IMG/VR virus record: IMGVR_UViG_3300022868_000009
Location: 124,001-188,000 of that record
Strand: one strand, 5' to 3'
Source of the DNA: a virus
DNA length: 64,000 nucleotides
Position 1 is the first letter of the stretch; every line of letters begins with the position of its first letter. This document shows positions 17,004 through 25,894 of this stretch, piece by piece. The notes beneath the pieces are model-generated. The model was not told the DNA's origin. It worked only from the letters and a program-made list of their open reading frames with translations, and made no database searches. A program made the translations under genes and the position numbers.

Positions 17004-17305
17004 TAAAAAGTATTTTTTATTACTCTACCAAATGGTTCTTTTTTATCAGTTGAATTGTACCAATTAAATAGATCACTCATATATTGAATAGTAAATTGAT
17101 TGATCAAATCAGCCCACTTTATACCTATATCAAATCCTTTTAAAAAACCATATTTCTTTTTAAGTTCTTGTAATTCAAAAAAAATATCATCAAAATCCAT
17201 ATTATCAGATAACATTTTAGAGATTATATCTAATTTTTCTTCTACTTTTTTCTCACTCTTTTCATCAAGATCAAAATTTTCTTTAAATGTTTTTAAATGT
17301 TTCAT
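17003..17305 (-). CDS. Hypothetical protein, MKHLKTFKENF N-terminus
   Basis: 100 aa, with a helical region EKKVEEKLDIISKMLSDN and aromatic C-terminus. Shares the MKHLKxxxEN start with its neighbours. Overlaps the next gene's ATG (TAATG-type junction). Function unknown; possibly a capsid-internal protein if the motif is a packaging signal. Confidence 0.6.
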   Translation of the reverse strand: MKHLKTFKENFDLDEKSEKKVEEKLDIISKMLSDNMDFDDIFFELQELKKKYGFLKGFDIGIKWADLINQFTIQYMSDLFNWYNSTDKKEPFGRVIKNTF

Positions 17306-17320
17306 TATTTTTCATTATTT

Positions 17321-17560
17321 TTATAGAGTTGTACCTATTAACAATCCGCTTAGAAATATTAATATATTAGTAAGACCTAGATTATTATTATTTGTATCAA
17401 ATATAGATCGACTTTTACTATAAATAGTTATTCTACCGTCATGTCCTTGAGTCGCACCAATCGTTAAATCATAACCTCTATCATTTAACACTTTAAGTAT
17501 TAATGATATCTTTGGTTTGTCACCGTTACCATTCTCATTATATTTCTTAAGATGATTCAT
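17321..17560 (-). CDS. Small protein with MNHLKKYNEN start and C-terminal membrane helix
   Basis: 79 aa. Motif MNHLKKYNENGNG at the start, a DUF-like beta segment (DLTIGATQGHDGRITIY), and a hydrophobic tail NILIFLSGLLIGTT that could span or insert into a membrane. No family recognised. Confidence 0.55.
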   Translation of the reverse strand: MNHLKKYNENGNGDKPKISLILKVLNDRGYDLTIGATQGHDGRITIYSKSRSIFDTNNNNLGLTNILIFLSGLLIGTTL

Positions 17561-17561
17561 A

Positions 17562-18002
17562 TTAAATAACTTTTAACCAGTAATGTCCATTTTTAGTTGT
17601 AAGTTCACTATCAGGATATCTTTTTTGGATATTTTTAATATCAATATCTGAAACTTCTTCAAGCTCACCTAAGTCTAGTAAATCTTTGGTAGATTTAACT
17701 TTAAGTTTAGAATACTCGTTATCGATCTTTAAAACGTATTCAGTATCCTCTTCGTTTTTCTCATTCACTTTTTTTTTAAAAAGATCTTTGCCATATTGAG
17801 TTGTACCATTTCCCTTAGACCAACCCTTTTCGATGTCTTTGTAAAACTTCTTAGCTTTGGCTTTGTCCTTACCAAAAGATCTAGGACTTTTTACGCCATA
17901 AAGGTCAAGTAAATTAGAGAAAAATTCTCTATATTCTTTTTGAAGAGGAGATTCTTTTCTCTTTTCGTTTAAGAATGATTCATATTGTTTTAAATGTTTC
18001 AT
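17562..18002 (-). CDS. Hypothetical protein, MKHLKQYESFLNEK N-terminus
   Basis: 146 aa. Best example of the N-terminal motif: MKHLKQYESFLNEK, comparable to the MKTYQEFIAE capsid-targeting sequence of T4 internal proteins. The body is Lys-rich (FGKDKAKAKKFYKD, KGWSKGNGTTQYGKDLFKKK), in line with a DNA-binding internal protein, and ends in a small acidic/beta domain. In T4, gp21 cleaves after such a leader; here cleavage after NE is a prediction. Confidence 0.62.
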   Translation of the reverse strand: MKHLKQYESFLNEKRKESPLQKEYREFFSNLLDLYGVKSPRSFGKDKAKAKKFYKDIEKGWSKGNGTTQYGKDLFKKKVNEKNEEDTEYVLKIDNEYSKLKVKSTKDLLDLGELEEVSDIDIKNIQKRYPDSELTTKNGHYWLKVI

Positions 18003-18021
18003 TTCAATATATTAGTTTTTA

Positions 18022-18354
18022 TTATTCTACTGTTAAATAATCAATTAATTCATCAAATAATTCTGCTTTATCTGGAAATAGTCCTTTATATAGATCACTA
18101 TCGGGAACATCAAATGAATATTCTCCACCCTCATCATTTATAATGATTGGGTCATAATCATCATCTTCTAAAGTATACTTAATTACACCATCACTTTTAT
18201 TAATATCACCAACTGTAAAATGAGTTAATTCTTCTAATTCATTAGAGAATTGTAATTCTTGTGGTGTTAAAGAATCACCCCTGTCTTGTAACATATCATT
18301 AGAATAGTCAGATAATCCAGGATGAAAATCTTCAAAAGTTTTTAAAAACCTCAT
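18022..18354 (-). CDS. Hypothetical acidic protein, MRFLKTFEDF N-terminus
   Basis: 110 aa, strongly acidic (LEDDDYDPIIINDEGGEYSFD). Starts MRFLKTFEDFHPGL, another variant of the shared leader. No domain recognised. Sits 5 nt from the upstream gene and 19 nt from the downstream one in the same run. Confidence 0.58.
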   Translation of the reverse strand: MRFLKTFEDFHPGLSDYSNDMLQDRGDSLTPQELQFSNELEELTHFTVGDINKSDGVIKYTLEDDDYDPIIINDEGGEYSFDVPDSDLYKGLFPDKAELFDELIDYLTVE

Positions 18355-18359
18355 AATTA

Positions 18360-18896
18360 TTAATCTTTTTTATATTTCAAAATATAAGTACATTCACCAT
18401 CACTACAACTCATAAATGCTAGTAAGTTTGGATATTCTTTACTTATTTTTGTCATAACTGCTCTATCAGAATCACATTCTTTACTATAAGGAACTGTTAT
18501 TGTATAAGCAATAACCTTATCAGTCATAATTTGTTGTCTATTAGGTATTATTCTTTTACCATTTTCATCAGTTTGATTTAAACCTTTTAATTGGTCTTGA
18601 TTTTTCTTAATAATTTCTTTTAACACAGGAATACCAAATGTTTTTCTTCTTGAAAGAACTTTCGGTTTATTTGCTCTTTCCTCTTTGGCTCTAATCTTAT
18701 CAGCAGCTCTATCTTTTACTTCTTGAAAATATGCATTTTGAGCATCACCTGGTTCTTCTTTACCAAAAAGTTCTTCTTGTTGTGAACCGTATTTATAAAC
18801 CTTACCGTCTTCACCAACCCATTTAGCTTTCTTATTCCAACCTCTTGGACCAGTTGCCATTTCATTAAATTGTTCCCAGTTTTTTAATGTTTTCAT
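18360..18896 (-). CDS. Hypothetical protein, MKTLKNWEQFNEM N-terminus
   Basis: 178 aa. Leader MKTLKNWEQFNEM followed by a basic, Gly/Lys-rich region (GPRGWNKKAKWVGEDGKVYK) and a C-terminal alpha/beta part with CDSDRAVMTKISKEYPNL and CSDGECTYIL. Conserved Cys pairs could bind metal. No family recognised; leader suggests membership of the putative capsid-internal set. Confidence 0.58.
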   Translation of the reverse strand: MKTLKNWEQFNEMATGPRGWNKKAKWVGEDGKVYKYGSQQEELFGKEEPGDAQNAYFQEVKDRAADKIRAKEERANKPKVLSRRKTFGIPVLKEIIKKNQDQLKGLNQTDENGKRIIPNRQQIMTDKVIAYTITVPYSKECDSDRAVMTKISKEYPNLLAFMSCSDGECTYILKYKKD

Positions 18897-18915
18897 TGTT
18901 TAATTTTTTAATTTT

Positions 18916-19506
18916 TTAATAGCCATATTCTAACTTCATTTTCGTTAATACATATTCAGTAATCAAATCCCAAGTCTTAATTTCATCTAAATCTCCAATA
19001 CTAACTTTAATAGTTCTTGACAATTTTTCAGCCTTTGAACCATCAGTTGGTGGTTTAGTTGTTTTATAATCACCCGTATTTAATTCCAATATACAAATAT
19101 GATATCTTGATAAATTTCCTTTATCTACATGTAAAGATTTATCAATATCTAACTGTTTAACATTCGATAAAACTACACCAGCTTCTTCATATAATTCTCT
19201 TCTTATACAATTACCCACATTTTCATTAGATTCCATTGTACCTGAAATACAAGTTAAAAAATTAGTAACATTACTAAATCCCTTAACATCTTTATATTTT
19301 AATTGATAAGTTGGTATATATTCACTTCTTAATAATATAAAACCTTCATCTTTAAGTATAGGTAAAACTATGACTTTATCTGGTTCATCTTTTATATCCC
19401 AACCATCATGTTGAATAATACTTAACATTTTACCTTCATAAGGCTTAATCTGCTCCTCTTTTTCTTCTTTCTGTACTTGTTTACTATAACTGGTAAATTT
19501 TTGCAT
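18916..19506 (-). CDS. Nudix hydrolase
   Basis: 196 aa. A complete Nudix box lies at about 89-111: G-x5-E-x7-RELYEEAGV. N-terminal 60 residues hold strands typical of the fold, and the C-terminal part ends in a helix. It starts MQKFTSYSKQ, a loose form of the shared leader. Substrate unknown; phage Nudix proteins act on nucleotides, capped RNA or ADP-ribose. A TTAATATATA box lies 25 nt upstream, divergent from the plus-strand gene at 19573. Confidence 0.85.
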   Translation of the reverse strand: MQKFTSYSKQVQKEEKEEQIKPYEGKMLSIIQHDGWDIKDEPDKVIVLPILKDEGFILLRSEYIPTYQLKYKDVKGFSNVTNFLTCISGTMESNENVGNCIRRELYEEAGVVLSNVKQLDIDKSLHVDKGNLSRYHICILELNTGDYKTTKPPTDGSKAEKLSRTIKVSIGDLDEIKTWDLITEYVLTKMKLEYGY

Positions 19507-19531
19507 TAATTTTAGACTTTCAGTTTGAAAC

Positions 19532-19541
19532 TATATATTAA
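19532..19541 (-). promoter_or_regulatory. TTAATATATA box
   Basis: Exact box on the minus strand, 25 nt before the Nudix ATG, in the divergent intergenic region. Confidence 0.45.
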
Positions 19542-19572
19542 TATAAAATATCATAAATTTAAATTTAACAAA

Positions 19573-20517
19573 ATGAAAAGTATTACAAAACAAGAACTAT
19601 TAGTAATTCTAAAAGAAATTATTACAAAACTCGAAAAAGAAGAAATACCTTACGAAATACCACTTTGTCATATTGATAAAAATACTTTCAATTATATAGA
19701 CTTTATAGTACCAGACAATATAGATGCTGTTACATTTGCAAATATATTAGATTTAACAATATATAAAAATGAAAAAGATAGAATTCAATTTGAATATAAA
19801 GATTTAAGAGTTAATTTTATTAAAAGTAATTTAACTGAATTAAAACCAACATATCATTATTATTCATGGAACATCTTATATCCAATATTAAATATTATGT
19901 TAGAAAAATTAAATCTAAGTTATACTACTCACGGTTTGAAATACATATTTGAAACTAAATCAATATTCATAAATAAAAATCTCCAGAAAATATTTGATTT
20001 CATGGAGATTAGCTTTAAAAATATTTATGGTATTAATATACCAACATTAAATCAAATATTTAATGAAATTATAAAATCCTCATATTTCAATTATAATTTA
20101 TTTACAAAAAAATCTTTTGAAAAACATGATCCAATGTATAAATATAATAAAGATTATTACGACAAGTTTTTAAAATATATCAAAGTTATGAAGAATAGTG
20201 AATTAAACTTTGATTTTGATTCATTTGATGATTCTACTAAATTTGAAAATATACATTCATTCTTTCCTGAAAGTAAATTTCTAACTAGAATGTATAAAAT
20301 ATATGCAGAAAAACAAATACCAACGAAAATTTTAGAAAAAATAATGTCTAACAAACAAACACTAGAAGAAAAATTTGCAACAACTCCAAATATAGGGCAA
20401 TTAATTAAAAGTAAAGAAAAAGAAATTCAAGATAATAAAATTAAAATGAAAAAACCTTCCTTACGTGATATCAAAGATATCAAAGAGGAAGGTGATAACA
20501 TTTTTTGGGAAGATTAA
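19573..20517 (+). CDS. Hypothetical protein with acidic FWED tail
   Basis: About 314 aa from ATG 19573 (MKSITKQELLVI); a longer frame from 19525 would run through the promoter region, so the shorter start is preferred. The N-terminal part, with strands YEIPLCHIDKNTFNYIDF and a helix, vaguely resembles a nucleotidyltransferase-like fold but lacks a convincing catalytic motif. The C-terminus is helical and ends GDNIFWED, similar to the tails of the polymerase, RNase H and methyltransferase. It is isolated on the plus strand among minus-strand genes. Function unknown. Confidence 0.58.
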   Translation: MKSITKQELLVILKEIITKLEKEEIPYEIPLCHIDKNTFNYIDFIVPDNIDAVTFANILDLTIYKNEKDRIQFEYKDLRVNFIKSNLTELKPTYHYYSWNILYPILNIMLEKLNLSYTTHGLKYIFETKSIFINKNLQKIFDFMEISFKNIYGINIPTLNQIFNEIIKSSYFNYNLFTKKSFEKHDPMYKYNKDYYDKFLKYIKVMKNSELNFDFDSFDDSTKFENIHSFFPESKFLTRMYKIYAEKQIPTKILEKIMSNKQTLEEKFATTPNIGQLIKSKEKEIQDNKIKMKKPSLRDIKDIKEEGDNIFWED

Positions 20518-20553
20518 AGTTCATAATCTAATTCAGAACCATTAGGAGAAATA

Positions 20554-20802
20554 TTAACCATTCTCATCTTTATCTATTTTAATTTTTCCTTCACTCACAT
20601 CTTTAAAAACTTTTGGGTGATAATCTTTAAACAATTGTAATCTGGTCGTTTCCCATCCAATTGGTGGTAATGTAAAATCTTCAAAATATGTGTAGCGAAT
20701 CATACCACATAAATTAGATCCTGCTTTTTTAATAGAGTTATCTTTCAGAGTAACTTCAAATTCTCCATCACCTATATGTTTTATTTTGTAATCGTAATCC
20801 AT
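20554..20802 (-). CDS. Hypothetical small protein
   Basis: 82 aa, beta-rich start YDYKIKHIGDGEFEVTLKDN and a later FTLPPIGWETTRLQLFKDYHP. No family recognised. It is downstream of RNase H on the same strand with a 70-nt gap. Confidence 0.5.
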   Translation of the reverse strand: MDYDYKIKHIGDGEFEVTLKDNSIKKAGSNLCGMIRYTYFEDFTLPPIGWETTRLQLFKDYHPKVFKDVSEGKIKIDKDENG

Positions 20803-20872
20803 TATTTTATTTTTGACATTTTATAAAATGAATCATTTTTCAATGCCTTTTGTATATCTTTTTATTATTTTT

Positions 20873-21904
20873 TTAAAAATCCCAGAAATCGTCTTTTTCT
20901 TCTTCAGATTTGAATTCTGGAAGTCTCATTTTCATTTTTTCAAGTAATATTTCTGGTAAAACCCATTCATCTAAATATACAAGTTGAATATTCATTGTAA
21001 TATTTTCTGTTACTTTATTAGAAACTTCTTGATTTGTGATCTTTTTATAATATATAGCAACATCTTTACATCTTTCAACAAATTGTTTTGATTTAAAATC
21101 TATATTATCAGGATACATTTCTTTATAAATATCATAACATTTTTCAGCACCTATATCTCCAATTCCTCTACCATTCTCATCATCCCAAACACCATTTTTA
21201 ACTTTCATCACTCCTTTAACATTATCTCCAGAATCTCCAGAAACTATTTTACAAAATAATGATTTCTCATCATTCACTTCTTTAAGTTTAGTATTCATTA
21301 TCAATTGTTCTAGATAGTTAACAAATTCATCTTCATTTGACAAACTAAATATATCATTTGAATCACCATTAAGACCATCTAAGAATATTTTATAATTTTC
21401 TGGAACATAAACACGTTGATCATTAAATTTATAATTCCACATAACATTAATATAATTTTTTTCAATATCATAATGAATTAATTGTTGAATATCAGCATCA
21501 CTAGATACTATCATATTTGTATAGCCTTGTTTGTTTGATTGTTTAACAATATATGCTAATATATCATCACCTTCAAGTCCATCTACTTCTATTAAGTTAC
21601 ATCTAGGATTATTTGAAATTGATTGTTTGAAATCGTCATATTCTTTAAACACGAAATCCCAATCAATTGTCTCGTCTTTTTTTCTTGTGCCTTTATATTC
21701 TATATCTAAAAATTCTTTTCTCCAAGACTTTCCTCTATCAGAAACAAAATATATTTTATCAAAAGGGTAGGATTTTGTTATTTTGTCATAATCTCTTGAC
21801 ATCAATGCTATTAAATCTTCATTAATAGACCTTGATTTTTTTAGTATGAAAACATCTTTATATAAAAGATAGTTTCCATCTATAATACAACAAGTTTTTA
21901 TCAT
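20873..21904 (-). CDS. rnh: RNase H / 5'-3' flap exonuclease (T4 Rnh-like)
   Basis: 343 aa, near the length of T4 RNase H (305). FEN-family acidic motifs: IIDGNYLLYK (D9), VDGLEGDDILAYIV (about 108-120), SSDADIQQL (about 134-142), and SGDSGDNVKGV (H3TH entry). It removes RNA primers and flaps in lagging-strand synthesis. C-terminus DDFWDF resembles a clamp-binding tail. It is the last gene of a minus-strand operon that begins with the clamp loader gp44 and includes IF-3. Confidence 0.88.
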   Translation of the reverse strand: MIKTCCIIDGNYLLYKDVFILKKSRSINEDLIALMSRDYDKITKSYPFDKIYFVSDRGKSWRKEFLDIEYKGTRKKDETIDWDFVFKEYDDFKQSISNNPRCNLIEVDGLEGDDILAYIVKQSNKQGYTNMIVSSDADIQQLIHYDIEKNYINVMWNYKFNDQRVYVPENYKIFLDGLNGDSNDIFSLSNEDEFVNYLEQLIMNTKLKEVNDEKSLFCKIVSGDSGDNVKGVMKVKNGVWDDENGRGIGDIGAEKCYDIYKEMYPDNIDFKSKQFVERCKDVAIYYKKITNQEVSNKVTENITMNIQLVYLDEWVLPEILLEKMKMRLPEFKSEEEKDDFWDF

Positions 21905-21920
21905 TCATAGTTTTTAATTT

Positions 21921-22544
21921 TTAATAGTGAAAACACACTCTAGTTTCAAATTTAACATTATGACCACCAAACGGACGGTTCATACTATTTGGATTTTGTA
22001 TTTCTATAATATGGCCCAATTGCATTATAAAAAATATACTTGCATTGAGTAACTTTTTATTTAATATTTGTGCCATTTCTTTTATTAAAATATCTTTATA
22101 AATTTTATTATTATGTATTTCAATTATAGATCCATGATCAATTTTTTTAATATGTTGATATGGGTCATAACAACAACTTGTTGAATAAGTTTCAATAGTA
22201 AATGTTTTACAGTAGTTTGAATAATCAGGAACATTTAATAAAAAATCATTTTCAAAAGACTGATTAATTTTTTCTTCAATAGGAAACTTATAATGAAAAT
22301 AAGGTGCATCTATATTAACAACTTTCATATCTTCTATGTTAATTAAAGAGGCTAACTGTATCATAGATTTAACAGTTTCAATTTTAGTCTCATTTCTATC
22401 AGTTATACTATAATATGATGACGGACTCATATTATGAAAATCCATATTTATATATTTATTAATTGATTCAATTAACCAAGGTATTTTATGGTCTTCAATT
22501 TTCAATTTCTTTATATAATCTTTAATTGATTGTAAATCATTCAT
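21921..22544 (-). CDS. Hypothetical protein
   Basis: 207 aa. Contains a beta-rich middle (KTFTIETYSTSCCYDPYQH with adjacent cysteines) and ends in GGHNVKFETRVCFHY. No family recognised. Ten-nt spacing to the upstream gene and 16 nt to rnh place it inside the gp44-IF3-rnh operon. Confidence 0.55.
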   Translation of the reverse strand: MNDLQSIKDYIKKLKIEDHKIPWLIESINKYINMDFHNMSPSSYYSITDRNETKIETVKSMIQLASLINIEDMKVVNIDAPYFHYKFPIEEKINQSFENDFLLNVPDYSNYCKTFTIETYSTSCCYDPYQHIKKIDHGSIIEIHNNKIYKDILIKEMAQILNKKLLNASIFFIMQLGHIIEIQNPNSMNRPFGGHNVKFETRVCFHY

Positions 22545-22554
22545 ATTATTTTGT

Positions 22555-22860
22555 TTATCCTAATACATACTTTTCAGTAATTGGAACAGGAATTTCAATT
22601 GTACCACCTTGATTATCAGAAACTGTTTTAATAATTGTGAAAATTATATCTATACTTTCTAATTTCTCTAATTTTTTTGAAGTTTGACCATCTTCGACGA
22701 GCATTTCTTCAACAACGTAATTAAGTTTTATGCCAGGTTCTTCACCAAGACTTTGGTGTAAATCTTTCTTAATTTGTTCTACATCAATATCACTATTTAA
22801 ATCTAATGAATTAATATAATTGTTAATTTGTTTCTTTTTGTGTAATTGCATATTATCCAT
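22555..22860 (-). CDS. Hypothetical protein
   Basis: 101 aa, helical then beta (KLESIDIIFTIIKTVSDNQGG). No family recognised. Directly downstream of IF-3 (8-nt gap). Confidence 0.52.
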   Translation of the reverse strand: MDNMQLHKKKQINNYINSLDLNSDIDVEQIKKDLHQSLGEEPGIKLNYVVEEMLVEDGQTSKKLEKLESIDIIFTIIKTVSDNQGGTIEIPVPITEKYVLG

Positions 22861-22868
22861 AACACTTT

Positions 22869-23414
22869 TTATTTTTTAGGTTTAAAAATCATTGTCATTC
22901 TTCTTCCTACTAATTTAGGCATCATTTCCACGATTGAATCATTTTCTAATTCACTAGCTAATCTTAATAATAAAATTTCGCCTTTTTCTTTAAAAGTAAT
23001 TTCTCTGCCTTTAAAAAACACATATGCCTTAACTTTATTGTTTTTTTGAAGAAAATTTCTAATATGATTCAATTTAAATTGAAAATCATGATTATCAGTA
23101 TTTGGGCCAAATCTCACTTCTTTCAAACCCATTTGATTTTCTTTTTGTTTTTGTTCAATATCTTTTTGTTTCTTTTTTATTTCATAAAGAAACTTGTTAT
23201 AATCAACCAATTTACATACAGGAGGTTTTGCATTTGGACTTATCTCTACTAAATCTACACCATACTCATCAGCTAAACTTATAGCTTCTTCTAATGTGTA
23301 TATTCCTTTTTCTATCTCCTCTATATCACCTATTATTCTTACTTCAGTAATTTTACCCCATTGAGATATTTTAATATTAATTCTGTGTTGTTCTTTTTTA
23401 TTTTGTCTCACCAT
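22869..23414 (-). CDS. infC: Translation initiation factor IF-3, full length
   Basis: 181 aa, the same length as bacterial IF-3. Both domains are present: the N-domain with VRIIGDIEEIEKGIYTLEEA and VDLVEISPNAKPPVCKLVDY, a Lys-rich linker (KKKQKDIEQKQKENQ), and the C-domain with KEVRFGPNTDNHDFQFKLNH, VFFKGREITFKEKG and a final MTMIFKPKK. No frameshift or missing motif is visible. It sits inside the replication operon, overlapping the upstream 66-aa gene. IF-3 controls start-codon fidelity and subunit dissociation; here it could bias host ribosomes towards SD-less or short-leader phage mRNAs (inference). Confidence 0.95.
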   Translation of the reverse strand: MVRQNKKEQHRINIKISQWGKITEVRIIGDIEEIEKGIYTLEEAISLADEYGVDLVEISPNAKPPVCKLVDYNKFLYEIKKKQKDIEQKQKENQMGLKEVRFGPNTDNHDFQFKLNHIRNFLQKNNKVKAYVFFKGREITFKEKGEILLLRLASELENDSIVEMMPKLVGRRMTMIFKPKK

Positions 23415-23598
23415 ATATTTTTCTAATTCTATTAATTATATTTTTTTCTATTTTTTGTATATCATAATCTAGTGGTATACCTAAGTTACCATAAAGACTG
23501 TTTTTAATTATTTTAAGAGGTGCACCTAAATTACCAATCATTCTTCCTTTATATATTATCAAAGGCGCGCCCAAATTACCCAAAACTTTATTCTGCAT
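23398..23598 (-). CDS. Small protein with three GNLGxPL repeats
   Basis: 66 aa. The motif GNLGAPL / GNLGAPL / GNLGIPL recurs every 16-17 residues, each preceded by a hydrophobic residue and followed by a K/Y-rich segment, then a basic helix. It overlaps the gene upstream by 11 nt and IF-3 downstream by 17 nt, so it is likely translated. No family recognised. Confidence 0.55.
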   Translation of the reverse strand: MQNKVLGNLGAPLIIYKGRMIGNLGAPLKIIKNSLYGNLGIPLDYDIQKIEKNIINRIRKIYGETK

Positions 23599-24124
23599 AA
23601 AATCTACTCCTCAAAATCATTTTAGAATTATTAATATCTACTAAATCTAACGCTATACTTGACACTATTGCATAAGGTTTAAATAATTTCATATTAATAA
23701 GTTTCTCATTAATTTTTTCTACAGTTTCCTCAATTAATAAATTTTCTAAATCTGCAATAATATCTATTCCAACGTGTCTTAAATCTTCTACCTCATTCAT
23801 TGGTATTATAATAGAAAATTGATATGTCTCTGTCATATGTTTCATATCAACTGCTCTCTGCATAGGTTCTACTTTAATACCATCTAAATTTAATTTAGAA
23901 AGTATCTTTATGGATATTGGTAATGTGTTATCTATTTCAGTCACATATTTATTATAAATAGGATTTTCAATATCTCTTGATATATAGGAATTTTTATTCA
24001 TATCTCTCATTGCATGATATTCAGCATATATAGACATCCATTCCAAATCTTTCTCTTTTATATCTAAATTTTCAAGTACTGGTTTCCATTTATTAATTGA
24101 TCTTACTTTATCAATATGTTCCAT
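23588..24124 (-). CDS. Hypothetical protein
   Basis: 178 aa. ATG overlaps the gp44 stop (TAATG). A segment VEDLRHVGIDIIADLENLL plus EETVEKINEKL faintly recalls the spine-helix region of T4 gp23-type capsid proteins, but the protein is far too short for a capsid subunit. T4 gp62 (clamp-loader small subunit) would be expected here by position, yet I see no sequence resemblance. Function unknown. Confidence 0.55.
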   Translation of the reverse strand: MEHIDKVRSINKWKPVLENLDIKEKDLEWMSIYAEYHAMRDMNKNSYISRDIENPIYNKYVTEIDNTLPISIKILSKLNLDGIKVEPMQRAVDMKHMTETYQFSIIIPMNEVEDLRHVGIDIIADLENLLIEETVEKINEKLINMKLFKPYAIVSSIALDLVDINNSKMILRSRFYAE

Positions 24125-25101
24125 TAATTATTCATTATATTTTTAAGTTCAGTAATAAAAGATACTAAATGTATTTCAGGATCTAAAGTTTGATCATATT
24201 CAGCATTATACTCTTTACACAATTTAATAAATTCCTGTCCTTTTTTAATAGCCAATGTACTATCTTTCTCTAAAAGATATTTAAAAAATGGTCTACCTAA
24301 CAATTTAAGTAAAACATCCGTTTTATCTCTATAATTATCTAATACAAGATAATAATTCTGACCTACATTATTATCATTATCCAATATATAGTCATAAAGT
24401 TCTAAATTAGTTGAATTTTTTTGTTCTTTTAATATTTCATAATCTCCAATTATTGATACTTCCTGTAAGTCTTGAATTGAGGATCTAAAATCTGGAAAAT
24501 TACTATTGATAATATTCTCTAATATCTGATCATTAATCTCTATTTTTTCAGATTTAGCAACAGTCTTCAAAAAACTTAATTGTGATTTTCTAATAAACTG
24601 TGATTCATCACTATTTAAAGGTTCAAAATTAATAACATTAAATCTTGATAAAATCGCCATACCTGTTTCATCTCTTTGAAATTTAGACATACTATTCGCA
24701 GTCGCAACAAATCTAACATTATCAGAATGTTCTTCAATAAAACCTCTTAACCCTTCTCTAAATTGTCTAGTTGTACCATCAAATTCTTCTAACCACACAG
24801 TTTTCATACCTTTATTACCCAGTAAACCATATGTTGTACAGTGATCATCTATCTTTTTTCTAACTGTATCAATACCATTTTCAAGTGAACAGTTAATTTT
24901 TAAACAATTTGTTCCTTCTGTTAATATTTTTGCGAGTGTAGTTTTACCTATACCAGCACTTCCATAAAATATCATATTTGTTTTAATACCATCTTTAATA
25001 AATTTTTCAATTCGTGGTAATAAAAACATTTTTATTTTACCAGATTCTTTAATTAGTGTATTGGGTCTATATTTTTCCCAAAATAATTTGTCTTTAATCA
25101 T
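24124..25101 (-). CDS. 44: Sliding-clamp loader large subunit (gp44-like)
   Basis: 325 aa, matching T4 gp44 (319). WEKYRPNTL at the start is typical of clamp loaders; Walker A is FYGSAGIGKTTLAK (about 45-58), Walker B VWLEEFD with Glu for the usual first Asp, then sensor 1 FVATANS and SRFNVI. The C-terminal collar helices follow. It loads the gp45 clamp using ATP. It heads the operon that continues with the 178-aa protein, IF-3 and RNase H. Confidence 0.9.
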   Translation of the reverse strand: MIKDKLFWEKYRPNTLIKESGKIKMFLLPRIEKFIKDGIKTNMIFYGSAGIGKTTLAKILTEGTNCLKINCSLENGIDTVRKKIDDHCTTYGLLGNKGMKTVWLEEFDGTTRQFREGLRGFIEEHSDNVRFVATANSMSKFQRDETGMAILSRFNVINFEPLNSDESQFIRKSQLSFLKTVAKSEKIEINDQILENIINSNFPDFRSSIQDLQEVSIIGDYEILKEQKNSTNLELYDYILDNDNNVGQNYYLVLDNYRDKTDVLLKLLGRPFFKYLLEKDSTLAIKKGQEFIKLCKEYNAEYDQTLDPEIHLVSFITELKNIMNN

Positions 25102-25161
25102 AATTCATAAATTTAAAATTCTGGATATTATACTTAATAATAAAAAGTTAGTTTAAATTAA

Positions 25162-25188
25162 AAAAGCACCATATTTCATGGTGCTTTT
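25162..25188 (-). terminator. Bidirectional intrinsic terminator
   Basis: Stem AAAAGCACCAT / ATGGTGCTTTT with loop ATTTC and T-tracts on both strands. It ends the gene at 25211-25840 and isolates the gp44 operon. Confidence 0.88.
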
Positions 25189-25210
25189 AAGATTATTTAA
25201 TATTTAATTT

Positions 25211-25840
25211 CTATGAAATAGGTCCATTTTGATTTTGTGATTGATCTGTAGGGAAATTATATTGATTTTTTTCAGGTATAAAAGTATCATTTGGAGTTAC
25301 ATCATCTATTTTTTCTTCTGTTTTTATTTCCCAATCTTTTTCTAAATGAAATTCTGATTCATCAACATAAATTAAATCATCTAATAATTCATCTGATTTA
25401 ATACTCATATCTTCTTCTAAGTTAACAACTTTTTCAATTTTATCAAAATTATCAAAATTTTCAAAACCACATTTAAATGCAATATATTCACAGTAATTTA
25501 TATTTCTATTTAATTGATCGGCTATATATTCACTATAATCAACTGTTTTATTTAATTGTTCATCTATTTTATCTTTTTCAAGAATATTAGAAACATCATT
25601 TTTATATCCATGATCTTCTAACTCGACCCATTTTTCTAACGGAGAATCTTCTATAGAATTTAGTATTTCAATTCTTGATTCAAATTCTGTAGGTAAATAA
25701 TAATTATAAATCGTAGTAGTACCTTTTTGTTGTGTTTTTGGCACAAAATTGATATAATTATTTATTATAATATCAATTTCAGATTTACTTCTTCCTTGTC
25801 CAACTTGTATATAATGTACTAGAATTAATTCTTTCTTCAT
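25211..25840 (-). CDS. Hypothetical acidic protein
   Basis: 209 aa. First 90 residues look folded (ELILVHYIQVGQGRSKSEID, YNYYLPTEF); the rest is acidic and low complexity with two DYSEYIADQLN-like repeats, ending QNQNGPIS. Stop is TAG, with TAA six codons on. No family recognised. Confidence 0.55.
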   Translation of the reverse strand: MKKELILVHYIQVGQGRSKSEIDIIINNYINFVPKTQQKGTTTIYNYYLPTEFESRIEILNSIEDSPLEKWVELEDHGYKNDVSNILEKDKIDEQLNKTVDYSEYIADQLNRNINYCEYIAFKCGFENFDNFDKIEKVVNLEEDMSIKSDELLDDLIYVDESEFHLEKDWEIKTEEKIDDVTPNDTFIPEKNQYNFPTDQSQNQNGPIS

Positions 25841-25894
25841 AATAATTTTTTTATTTTAATTATATATTATGAAAAATTGGTCCATATCGAAAAT

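Noticed and set aside
23588-24124. Clamp-loader small subunit gp62
   Set aside because: Position fits but no sequence resemblance to gp62 could be seen.
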